Source: Daucus carota subsp. sativus (taxonomy: Eukaryota > Streptophyta > Magnoliopsida > Apiales > Apiaceae). From it: DNA of 64,000 nt. This document shows, one piece after another, positions 33,001 through 45,700 of this stretch. The number at the start of each line of letters is the position of its first letter. Position 1 is the first letter of the stretch. A program made the position numbers and the translations under genes. The notes below the pieces were generated by a model that was not told where the DNA came from, ran no database searches, and saw nothing but the letters and a program-made list of their open reading frames with translations. The stretch lies in the NCBI RefSeq assembly GCF_001625215.2, contig NC_030384.2, positions 41,016,390-41,080,389 on the forward strand. Direction: 5' to 3'.

Positions 33001-36000
33001 TTTCAGATGTTTATGCAGTGACGAGCAGAGGATGGGCCTCCCTAATAGACATATAGTTGTGTACGCAAATGAATTTCAAGTGAAAACTGTTATCTGATCA
33101 TATAGTTGTGTTCAGCATTAAGATCATTTAGCCACTATTCAGTTTCGAGATTCTCTGTGAGAAAATTAAATGTCAAGTAATAAATTTTTTTAGGTAAAAT
33201 CATATGAAAAAAACTGTTATCTGATCCCAAGTGAGGTCATTTTATTTAAAAAAAAACTGTTATTTGAATAATATCGATTAGTTGCACAATTAGGCAAGAG
33301 TGTTTATAACAATATTGGGAACTGGGCCAGCACTCTCTACCGATAAAGGGTAGGAGTGCTGTAACCATTCCTTGTTGATAAGGTGCAAAACTTAACTGAA
33401 AAGGGTAAGATTTGAACTTTTACCAAGCAATCTCATTTTTCAGTGTCAAAGTTGTAATTAGTCGATTTTAAGATTTTCACAATATCATTTAAAGATAAGT
33501 TTAAAACCTATTTTCCAAATTATTTTGTCCAGATTTCACCATCAAATATCTCTTGATTTCAAATAAAAATAATATGTTTGTACTTGGATTAAAAAAAAGA
33601 AAAAAGATTGGGTCACTTCTGCAGAAAGATTGAACTAAATTTTTCGACGCATATCCTAGTAAATGCAGCTTAGCTTGCATGATAGCACACCATGTTGGTT
33701 TTCTGATGCTCCAGAAAAAGAAAACCAAAAAACTTATTAGATAACTGTAATTCAGGAAAAAAATTACTCACCTTATCCTGTAATCGTGCCACCTTTTCTG
33801 CTAGAAAAGTATACTCCGCTTCAATTATCTCATTTTCAAATTCAATTCCTTTTGAAGTCGCCAACTACAGATATCCACAATGATAAACTATAAGTTATAT
33901 CTTGAAAGGTTAAAATATCTGCTAGCTAATATTCTTTACAAGTGCTAGCTTATCATACTAGATATTGGAAAATCCAGGTAATACTCACCTTCTTGCCACT
34001 CTGATAGCTAGAAATCTTCCTTCTAATTTCTACAGTATGATACAGAGGATAGTAAGAAAGGATTGAGGTTCTCAATATGCTTAAAATCTTACAAAGTCAA
34101 AAATAATACACACTTGCTACTAGAAGTACATAAATGCAAGAATGCAATGAACAATCATTGGCCTGTGGTCTATCTTTTAGTTGATAAATTTACACGTGGA
34201 AAGATATTTTTTTATGCTTCTGTTGCTGACATTGGATACATTTTGGGAATTAGGCCATTTGTGAAGTTCACAAAGAATTAAAGATATCCCGCCTAATTTC
34301 ATTACATTATGCTTAAACCAATGTAAAAGGCTATAGCACATAATACCTCAAAAGTTCAGTAAATATTAAAAATGGTCTACACACTCCAGTGCAAAAAATC
34401 TGAGTTAGTGAGACTTAATGAATCCCATTTTATTCTAGCATAGCATATTACCCTTACTTGATTGGAACTCATATACTGGAACCAAAATACTGCTGTGAGT
34501 ATGCTTTTTAAAATAACGTCAAGCAAGAGATTATAAGTTTTACATCTCTGTGATTTGAAGTAACCGTAAATATATTTTCCATCACACACCTTTATCTCTT
34601 TCAGAAAAGACTATTGAAATATCTTTACTAAACCAACAAAGAGTAAAGTTTATTTCATACTCTGAAAACAAACAATATTGCATACCTTCATGAGTGACTT
34701 CTTTCAATTCAATCTGCTCACGGATTTCTGCAACACGACTAACCTATTTTGTAAAATTGAGAGATAATTAACCAGAAAGCCAATAAGACATATATGCCTC
34801 AGCAAACTATGCCCGATATACTACTATGAGATTTAAGCCTTAACTGGAGTATAAAAAAACCTTGAGAGTTTATTTTCAGTTTTGCTATGTGTAGTAGCTA
34901 GATCTGAAGGATTTCCTTCATATGCTAGAACCAGACCAAGTAGATGAAATCAATATATTACAATATCGCATACCTCTACTTCAAGATTCCATTGTGATGT
35001 AGCAAGTGCTTTTGCAAGATCAGCATTTTCCGTCTGCAAGGTGACAAAAACCAGTAAATACACGGCTTATAATACACAAACTACCAACCGAGTTTAGGAT
35101 GGATGCTGTTGGTTGATTCAGAGATGGAGTAAGCGAAGGAGAAAAGTGACACAATGATGAAGATAAAAAGAGCCTGAGAAAGAGCACAATACCTCAAGCT
35201 TAGCTATTCTTGCCAAAGCTTCCATTCTAGTACTGTTATGCTTCTGCTTTTCTAAGTCTACAGCTTCCATAGTTTCCATCATTGTTGTCTGAAGCTCTGA
35301 AGCCTAACACATGAAGTATATAAGAAAGTAAGGGTGACAAGAAACAGTAAGGTAATCATGTCGAAAACGTAAAAAGCACTAGGATTGGAATAAAACTTCG
35401 AAGCATATCTAATATAGCATTTTCTTGAATTTTGCACAGATAAAGGAAGAATTTAACGGATTAGAATGACTTCTGTAGGATAATTGACAACAAAGCTATT
35501 TTGGAGTGATAAGCTGATAATACCAAGCTACACAAAGGTATTGTAGATATTGTGTGTGCCTGGGTTTTAATTTGAAAAAATCACCTCTTGCGCTTGTTGT
35601 TTGGCCCTGTCTTGAAGAATTTTCTCTAAGCTTTGTTTCTCCCCCTCTAATCTAGCAACCTTATTTTCACGCTCTTTAATTGTCTCAGCCGCTTTAGTGG
35701 CTGCTTTCTGAGCCAACACCTGCTCTCTTCTCCTCCTCTTTTCCTCCCTTTCACGTTCAATCTCTGAATCAGTTGTTGATACTGAATCCGTATCTGAATC
35801 AGACGCTCCATCACTTCCAGAAGAAGAAGCTCGCTCGGCAAATGGAGACTTTCTCAAGACCACACTACTTTCGCTAATAGCTCCAACAGTACTCCCCAAC
35901 TTAAAGTGATCATCTGCTATTCTCATCTTCGAATCAGTGGCTTCGCCAGCTGCAGGGGGAATACTCTCATATGAAAAGTGTGAACTTCCAGCCACTGTTG

Positions 36001-36982
36001 TATACTTCTTTTCAATTTTATCATCAACTATCTCGCTTTTCTGCTCAGCGATAGAGCTCCCACTTGCATTAGTGACAACCACTTTTGTATCCTTCGTGTC
36101 ATCCTCAATATGCAAATCAACTGTTGAAACCGACGGCGCCGAATCCGATTGCTGAGAATCTTCACTAGTCAGCTTTTCGTCCGAGGTACCAACCCCATTA
36201 CCCTTATCATCCGAAACAACATCTCCCTTTTTCAAACCATTCAAAATTACTTTACTTTGGGCATTCTGCCCTTTCCGAGCCACCAAACTTGAAGTATTTG
36301 TTCCACTCTGCTTCCTAGCATCATTCCATAAAGCTCTTCCACCAGACACTCCATTACTACCACTGGCAGTTCTGCTTGGTGTATTCAACAACTCAGTCCA
36401 ATCACTATCAGTTAAGGTAGATTTAGTATTTCCACTCAAAGGAGCCACAGATTCCTTGTACTTCCGATCGCTCGTTCCATCGCCACTCAAATTCTTATTA
36501 TGCCCTACCCTTAAGGGGCGATCATTACGTAACGTACCTACCGACTGTTTAACATCTGGCCTCTTTTTCTTAAGCTGGTCCTTTAAAGGCACACTTTCAT
36601 TGTTTTTACTCGGGGATCCATAATTTAAGTCATCCGATTGTAGCTTCTCATTCTTACCTAACGATTCAGCCGCTTGCTGATCAAACTGAACCAACACAAC
36701 AAATCAAACGTTACAAAAACTCACAACATTCAAATTCACTCACAATTAACAAACAAGAGGAGCATAAAAGATATCTAAATTACAATTCCACCCATCACTA
36801 TATGATCTTAAAGATGCAATCTTTTTCGGTGAAACTGCAATTCAGCTCAAAATAACTCGAAATTTCTAAACATAAATTGAATAGTAATTTGGGTATGCAG
36901 CAAATTGATTGAATAGTAACATAAATACCTGTTGGAGAAGAGACTCAGCGACTTTGAGTTTAGATGAGATCCAACCAGACAT
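30057..36982 (-). CDS. GC2: golgin candidate 2 (golgin-84-like, C-terminal anchor), 10 exons
   Basis: Golgins tether vesicles and shape Golgi cisternae; GC2 is anchored by a C-terminal membrane segment. Exons (minus): 36982-36929, 36685-35585, 35303-35193, 35033-34974, 34743-34686, 34029-33989, 33864-33772, 31874-31749, 30633-30586, 30431-30057; all GT-AG, joining to 688 residues. The N-terminus MSGWISSKLKVAESLLQQ and the tail are as recalled for Arabidopsis GC2 (668 aa). Residues 20-310 are polar and disordered; from about 310 to 600 there is a long coiled coil beginning with a charged run (EREREEKRRRREQ). A single membrane segment (WALAYLVCLHIWVLYILM) lies at about 645-662, with a short lumenal tail. 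Intron 7 is 1.9 kb. Confidence 0.93.
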
Positions 36983-39784
36983 ACTTCAATCTGGGTCTTC
37001 GAAATCAGTGCCAGATTTCACAACATATATATGTTCCTATGCGTAGATTTTGTGTGTTCTCCTTTTTCTTCATTCTTACATTACTGTTGGTGTGTTTATG
37101 AGTCATTAGTTTTTTCCATCTAAAAGTTTATAATTATCTACTCAGTTCATCCAAATATTTATCAGATGATAAAGTTAAAAATATATATAAATAAATAGTG
37201 AAAAATAAAATAAAATAAGAATAATGACGAGTTCGATTGATATTTAATATATATAATATGTATAGTAGAAAGAAATAATTTGATAATTAATTTTTGTATT
37301 ATAAAATTTTATTATATATAATAATCTTTGAAATATAACTGATCGTACATTCAAAAAAAACAAATAAAACATATATATATATATATATATAATTATAAGA
37401 TGATATTTGTTGAAAATTTAAAGAATTTTACCAATTATCATCTCTCTTCTACTCTCCGTTTCATGAGATTGCTGACGCACGTATTTTGATATTCTGTTAA
37501 AATATAATTTTATGATTTTTTTAAAATATTTTTTCTGCATAAAAATTTAAATATCAAATTTTTATTCAGAAAAATAATTAAAAATATCGTGGAACTATAT
37601 TTTAAAGAATTTTTAAAAAACGTGTCAAAAAATAATGTTAACAATTTAACAAAAGGATATGAGTATATTTTTACTGTGTTTCTTCGAAGAAATTTACCCA
37701 TTGTGTGTATCCCTTTAATTTTGCAGTGTATGGTCTGTAGTAGTTTGTTTTTTTTAACAAGAAAAGATAATTCAATAATAAAAAGCCATACGGCATCTAC
37801 ATACATGATCGAAATTGAACAAACGCATAATAATATCGTTGTTGAATCCTTCCATCTTGGATAGGCAACCAAACGATTTTTTGAAGAGATATATACATAT
37901 TGTAATCCTCCAACTGTTGTTTTGAGCAATCGACCACAGATGTATCACATAATAACCTTCATCACCGAATCAACACCATGAAAATCAACACCATCAAAAT
38001 CCTGCAGATCTGGATACCCGGACATGACGAACAGTAAATAAAATCAAAATCAAACTCTCACACAAGGAGAGACCAAACAAAACCCAAATAAATTGGGAAC
38101 TTATTGAACAAAAGCAAAAGATGAACAAAGACTGTTAAAAAGAAGAAAAGATTGGGGCTTTCCACCGGTAAAAACCGATGGAAGCCCCTCATATTATAGA
38201 TACGGCTACTTCAAGAATAGAGAGAAAAGAGAGAATAGTTTGTCTGTAGTAGTTTGTTAATGATGAGACTGTTTATTAAGAATCAACTCAAGTCTTAAAA
38301 AAAAAGAAGTGATTATAATAATATTAATATTAAGCTTTAATATAAACACTACTTATACCACACGGACAAGGACCAATACAAATATCGTTGTATCCAAAAT
38401 TTGCTCTTTATAAATTAAAAATAGATATTATTAATTCTAAATATATGTACATTTATTTATTTGTATTATTTAAAAAAATTATAAAATTAATTTTATTATC
38501 TCATCAAATAATATGTGTGTCAAAAATTAAAATGACTTGTAATAAAAAAACAAAAAGAGTATAATACGTTTTGCTTTTTAACAAGACAAAGAGACCTTCT
38601 GGATAGGAATAATTCAGAAATGAAAACGTCGTTCTCTTTGTTGTTGTTTGTATTATAAAAATTGGGATTCTTTTTTTATATTATTGGTTTTAGGTTTACC
38701 TAATATCTTCCTATTTCCCTTTCTTATTTTTATTTTATTTTCAATATAATTTGTTTCAACAATTACTAAAATTAAAAGTGACATGTAAAATATTTTTGGA
38801 AATAAAAAAGAAATAATAATTTAGTTTTCTATATTAAGAATAATTTTGATATAATTTACAAGTCAAGTAATTTAAAAAATTAATTACATTTTTGAGTAAG
38901 AAAATATATTAAATTATGAAATTATAAATAAATTATAAATATAAATATATTATACTCTTTTGATATTATTTAATATCTCAAAAATCAAATATAGGAATAA
39001 TCATATAATTTTTTATTCCGTTATTATTACTTTACTTTTTAAGTTTCATGGATGCAAGCGGTTCCAAATTAATGCCGGATAAAAAAGGATGGCCCGCCAA
39101 ACCAAACAGCCCCTAATACCTTGATCACCCTTGAAATCAACAAATTGCTAACAATAAACTACACTTCTGTGATGCATTACTCGTGGCATTTGCCTTCAAA
39201 TATGAATCATGCAGGCTCATACCATCGAAATTTCATCACAAACTCAGATTCCAAGACAAATAAATGATTTGTACATTTTTGTCAGAAAAATTATTTGTAC
39301 ATCAAACAAATCATAACCAAATATCACCACAAGATCAAATTAGCAAACAACAAAATATATCACCACATATTTCTTTGAAATGGGCTTGCTCCATAATGAC
39401 ACCGATGAGCAACAAAAATCACAATCCATCATAAGAGACTACCACTAAGTATGACCTAAAACAACTATAACACATCATGTACAGCAAGATTGAAGATTTT
39501 CCTTTTCCACTCGGACAAAGCAAAAAATATTGCCCTAAAAAATACACCTAAAGAGCAATATACATTCTTAAAATACTCTTAACAAAGATAAAACCATTTA
39601 AACAAAGATGATAGGGATCAAGAATGTATAGTCAAGCACAGGTATATGGATTGTGAAGGCCTGATGTGAGCAAAACCTCAAGCAATATTTCAACTCGACA
39701 ACCAATCCTATCTGGTCAGCAAGTGGGCTTTTCAACCACCGTATAATGCACCACCAGTAAATGCAAGCAATTTCTTAAATAGGT
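36983..39784. other. intergenic between golgin promoter and kinase 3' end
   Basis: AT-rich; contains an (AT)n run near 37370-37391, the retroposed insertion at 37750-38241 (separate entry) and, at about 37500-37640, a repeat resembling 50330-50440 (both have GGAACTATATTTTA(A/T) flanked by similar AT-rich phrases). The kinase 3' UTR lies below 39784. No gene seen. Confidence 0.5.
37750..38241 (-). mobile_element. retroposed insertion (492 bp) with perfect 17-bp TSD and oligo-A end
   Basis: GTCTGTAGTAGTTTGTT occurs at 37733-37749 and again at 38242-38258, flanking the segment. Next to the left copy is a T-run on the plus strand, i.e. an oligo-A tail on the minus strand, so the insert lies in minus orientation. 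Long, perfect target-site duplication plus oligo-A tail is the mark of LINE-driven retroposition. Near its 5' end the insert has a strong hairpin: GGGGCTTTCCACCGGT and ACCGATGGAAGCCCC (plus strand about 38155-38189). No tRNA-type A/B boxes or long ORF seen, so its origin (truncated LINE, retroposed RNA or unusual SINE) is open. Confidence 0.75.
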
Positions 39785-42700
39785 TCAAGAAGATATTGGT
39801 TCATACGGGAATGACAACCACGGATGTTTCAAGGCTTCGGATGCTGAAGGGCGTTTGCTAGGGTTCACTTCTAGTAAATGATTAACAAAGTCAACAAAAC
39901 CTTGGTCCCCCATTGGTAAGCGATGCCTCAGTGACGTCTTTTTGGAAAGCAGGTATTCTAGCCTGTTGGTGTCCTGAAAAAAATGAGTAGTATCCACTGT
40001 TTATATTAGCAATTTTTCTGTCAAAGTATTCAATAATATTGTGCGTGTTCAACATGCATTGTTTTAAACCGGTTTGGAATAGATTATGGTTCAATAAGTA
40101 CATAGAGATATACTTTCAGGCATATTCTCTAATCTCTTGACTAAAATACTAAAACAAACAGGGCCAAATATTGTTGAGAAACTTATAAGAGCTTGCTTTA
40201 CATCATGAATACGTGACTTACAATTTGCATTTATCACTTTGGAAAGAAACAAGTAAAGAGAAGTTAGTAATGCTAGGATCACTAAAATAAAATTTTATAT
40301 TACCAGAGCAAGTTTTTCAATTTAACGAGATTTACAATATTTTCTGAAGTACAAAACAGTAATATACTATTCAATTTGAGTTGTGCCACTGACACTATAT
40401 GTAAAGAATTGTGTTTAAACACCAAGCTACATGTATTAGAAAACCTTACTATAGATAGATTGATGATAAGTTTAAGATACAAAAACTCAATCACAAATGT
40501 AATCAGGTTTTGGCAGTTGGCAGTCAGGGTGAAAGAAGGGAAGAAAGGGCGGACAAGAAACGGAAATTTACCGGGTTACGTTCATACAGCATGTGATTTT
40601 TGGTGAAGTACTTGTATGTATCTCGCCCTTTGGCAAGCATATCTTGGTCAATGGGTCCAATAATACCAATTACCCGAGCAAGCAACGTAGCAGGGGAATC
40701 ATTTTGAAAGAGGACCTATAACAGCATTAAAATTAGCAATAAGAAATAGTTATGCGACTTTAATGTAAGTTTTTCACTCTAACTAAGCATATCTGTGCAT
40801 GTTTATCAGTGAACATCAGATAAATCCATTGTAACTATACATATTTAACAAATCATTTTAAACTGCACTTCCTAATATGCTTTCAAGTACAATTTGAAGC
40901 ATATACGATATATCAGAACTGTCAGGCTTGCATGCTCATTTTCACAGATCAGTTAAAAACAGCTAAACTACTGATTCATGCAAACTGAATATCATTGCTC
41001 ATCTTGTGATGGCTACAACCCTAATATTATCATTTTTAATCAGAACCCTATGTCAATAATAACTTAGCATGGTACTTGTCAGGATATCATGAATAATAAA
41101 ATGTTTCTCAACATGTAACATTGATTTGCAGTAATTTTATAATATATACTGGAGGAAAGTGGTTGTGATGTCATTATCAAGTCCGAATGACCCTCATTGG
41201 CAGAGTGCTACACCAGCTATAGTGGCAAATTAAAGCTAAGCTGTAAGTGGGAGCATATCTGGCAAGACTTCCACAGGGCACAGATTGAATTGTTCTATGC
41301 CAACTTGGTCGAGAAATAACTGGCTGGGGTCAATACTCCAGACTAGTGGATCTGGCATTATTTATCTAGGGTAAAGCTTTAGGATGGCACCTACCAATCT
41401 CATTCATCTTCTTTTTTCTTTGGCTACATTGTGGTGGCTATAATACCTATAAGACTAAATCCTTTCAAGTGGTGGCATTGTAAGACCTATCTTTCTGTAC
41501 ACAGACGCATGTGCGAAACACCCAGACACACATATAGTTAATATGGAGTTTTTAGTATGTAACCACACAGCCAGATCCATGATAGTTGTTACAAATATTT
41601 TAGCCATTAACATTTATTACGTAAGGTCCGAAGGCTACAGAAAAGTTCACATTAAATATAGCAGGAAACTCACATTGCCAGTACAAAGTTCTGCCAAGAT
41701 GCAGCCAAGTGACCATATATCAATCTTTTTATCATATGGAAGTCCTAGAATAACCTCAGGTGCTCTGTAAGATCTAGATTGAACGTAGGAGCAAAGATGA
41801 TCTGTTTCAAAACAACTACTGCCAAGATCAATGACCTTCACTTCACACCTACTGTAACTTTTCACCAAAATGTTCTCAGGCTTCAGATCACAATGAATGA
41901 GACCAAGACCATGTAAGAACTGCAGGGCCTCCAAACATTGGATGGTTATAGACTGGGAAGACAAAGGATACGGGAATGAGAACAGGTAAATACTGATAAA
42001 ACTAATATAACATACAGGGCCAGTAATTCAATAAAAAATAGGTAACAAACCTGCAGTCTTGGCATCGTAAAATAAACCTCTCCTCCAGATTCTCGATTAA
42101 ATTTATGGAACTCATATAAGTTTGCCTTGAGAAGTTCACACACAATTAGCAAATGCTCCTGGAAACGTAAAAATAACACGAAAAACTAATTACAAAAGGC
42201 AGTGGATAAAAAGCATCACAAAAATGTTCCAGTAACATGTGGATTGCAGCAATCTGTACATCTGAAACTTAAGCAAGTCCAATTGTAATTCTAAGGCCAT
42301 TGCTATAATTTGAAACCAAAAGGCAAAAAGTGAATTGTAGTGCTAAAACAAAACTTCCACTTTAATACCTATTTCTATTAATATTAATCAATTTTATTTG
42401 AATTGGTAATGTGGTAAGAATGACTATGGCTGTAACTGGCACTGTAGCTAAACTACGTAACTTGATTAAAAAATGATATTCACATGCATAGCTATAGTTA
42501 AACCAACTACAGCTATGCATTGGATTAATGATATTGTAAATTTAGTTCAACATTTTAGCTATTGCACTGGTCACCAAGTAATCAAGTATACCTATGCACT
42601 GGACTTGCTGTCTTGCTCTAATGGAACCAAGATGTTCTAGTTTGTACAATTATATTACCGTAAGAAATAAACTCTAGCTAATACAATTAAACATTAAATC

Positions 42701-45700
42701 TAGAGTATTTGAATATTATGAAGCTCCTATATACAAATAATACGAAAAGAACAGAGGAACATTACAAGCCTTACAAACAAACTATTATGAGGAAAGAAAC
42801 CTAGTTGTACTTCCAAACTCCGAATGATACCAAGGCAAAGAAGAAAACTTTTTTAGGATTAGCATGGTGCATAAACACTTCTGAGTTATTGGATTGCGTG
42901 AATGTTGTCCAGTGCTCTTTAAAGCTTGGAGTCTCATAATCCTACAATTTTCAAGAGTGGTAGAACTCGGACCTTTTCTGGTTAATTAATACAACGGACA
43001 GTAAGTTTCAAAAATGTAATGTACAGTCTATAAACAGTCTCTTTATACGTTTTCTTTATAAGTATTATCTTTTGGCAGGGAAAAAACAAACACAAAATTA
43101 TGATTATTATGCAGTACTATATCAAGTAAGAACCTAACTTACACGATAGTAGAAGTAATCATACAACCGCAGAATATGATATTTGTCGGCAGGATCATGC
43201 TTGTTCACAAACTTGAGAAGTTTTATCTCATCAAGGCTCTGGTCAAAAAAATCTTTGTTGTTTTTTATTATCTTTACACAGACATCAATGCCACTGTGGA
43301 GGTCATGCGCTTGTATAGCTTTGCTGAATGCAGCAGATCCAAGATACTCGGTGACATGATAACGTCCAGCTATGACTGAATTTAAGACAACATGAAAATT
43401 TTTGTCCTCCTCGAAGCCAGTTCTAAGAAGAAGCAAACAGAGGGTTCAAGTCCAGTAAGTGACAATATCTTAGGTTATAAATGGCACAATGGGGAAACTT
43501 CAGAAGGGGATAAGCACTGAATTAAGTATGATGAGTAAACACGTATGAAGATATGCAAGAGGCAATTAATATTATAAATTTTAACTATAGTGCTCGCCAA
43601 TTTAAACAAGAATGCTCCTTTAAATAGCCACATCAATACTCAGCAATCTTGAGTCTGTCTAAAGAGATGACCTTATATATTAATAATGACAGCAACAACA
43701 TCATACACAATCTTAGGCCAGTTATTATCCCTTTCTGCTTTTGCAAATTCCCGGACTATGTGGAAATAGTACACAAGAGGTGCATTAATATGATCATCTA
43801 TACAAAATATAAAACTATTAGTTTAGGGAGATAGAACAGAATATGAGATTGGGAGTGACATCATATATTAAATGAAAATGTTGAAAAATTATATAGCAGC
43901 TTGTATTCCTTATTAGGCACACTCAAATGGTTCGATGTCCAAAAAAAAACTCCAAAAGATTCACCAAGTAGATTTTGGTATGCATTACTATTCACATAAT
44001 CATTAGCAGAACTGAGACTCCACATGCCATGTGTAGTGCAGGAGTGTTGACCGATCTAAATAAAATTAACCAGTACATGCAGTAGAAAACTTTGAACTTT
44101 GTCAGCAGTAAGTGTAATACTTGGACATATAAACTTGATAACACACAAGGATATTACTTTATAAAAAATTCTGCAAATTAAATGAATATTAAACAATAAT
44201 ATTATATATGTACTAGGTGTTCCACGTAGCAGTGGGAATAACAGCATGGGTAAAACCATGGGTGGCCATTTGTATTTATAGAGTTAACTACATCAGTTTA
44301 TATACTTGCCTGTTTTTACGATGCACAATCCTAAGGTTGAAGGTCTCAAATTCCTCTTCTTGAGCTTGTATCTGCTTCACTTGCTCCTGCACGGCAGCTG
44401 CCTCTTCGTCCTCCAGTGACACCCCCGGATCCTCTCTAGAACCAAGTTTTTCATCCTCAGCTTTTAAGACGAGATTCTTATCAGCATAGCCATAATTCGA
44501 AAATGAGGAAGGGGATGAATTTACAGAATCCACCACGTCGTCTTCATCCCTTGAGATTCTGACTGGTAAGGAATCACCGCTCCGTCTCCACGAAGAAAGC
44601 ATGTTATCATCACCAATCAAAGTACTTAAACCATTATCAGTTTCCCCTACATTGTTGTTCTCTTTGTTTGACCGCAGAGGTTTACTGCAAACTGCCTGCA
44701 CAGTCTGGCCATCACTAGGAGGAAATGAAAAACCTCCTAAATGATCTTTTTCTGGTGAGCCTGTACCTTTACTATTTCCTGTTGCACGCTTATCTAGGCC
44801 CGGTTTAGTCATTCCATTCTTTTCCTTTGATCTGCTATGATATGTATTATTCAAATCATATTGTGATACTCTGGATCCATGGACACCACCATCTTGATCC
44901 TTTGTGTACTCTGTGTCCCCCTCACTACTTCCTCCAACCAAACTTTCCCTTACATCAGTACCAAAATCAGCAGCATCATTATTGATTCCAACACCAATTG
45001 ATCTAACCGAACCATGTTTATCATCATCCATACATATGCCATGGAGCCCAGGCTGTCCACATTCTTCCAGAACTTTCCCCTCGCCTAAAATAATAAGATC
45101 ATTACTCTGTGTGACAAAGCCCTGCCAGACTGGTTCTGCACTCATCAGATTCAGTTCCTCTTCATCCATCAGCTGTCCATCATATTGAGCTATCAAGTTG
45201 TTTTCATCATTTCTCCCATACATCTCAGTCCTTGATAGCCCAATAGGATCATCTGAAGATATCATTGCATTGATATTTTTTGACTGAAAATAATTTTCAC
45301 CAGATAAGTAGGAATCTTCCTCTGCAAATGACTGATCATCATCCTCATCTTTGGTTGGACCTCTTTCTTGCAGGTCTGGAACACTCCCATGACCTGTTCC
45401 CTTTTCATTGTCGCTTGGGTAGTCAATTTCATGAGCCAAGAACCAGGTTTCATCTTCAATAGGCTGTCTCATGTAGCCAACATCATCGTCATCATCATAT
45501 TCGTCTGAGTCCCAGTACTCATTAGGGTAGTCGACAGATTCGCTCAATCCATCACCTACAGTAGCAAAACCAGAAACAAGATCAAAAGTGTCCTCAGCAA
45601 AACACTGACTAACAAATAGCAAGTTGCAACCACCGGATCGTTTCCACCCATAATAAAGTCCGCATTATCAAAAACATTCTCATTTTTACAATAGGGAACA

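Noticed and set aside
34063..34281. 72-codon plus-strand ORF opposite the golgin gene
   Set aside because: Antisense to an intron, with ordinary AT-rich content and no domain.
37510..37929. 139-codon minus-strand ORF and overlapping plus-strand ORF
   Set aside because: The ORF runs across the target-site duplication boundary of the retroposed insertion and is AT-rich low-complexity peptide with no family resemblance.
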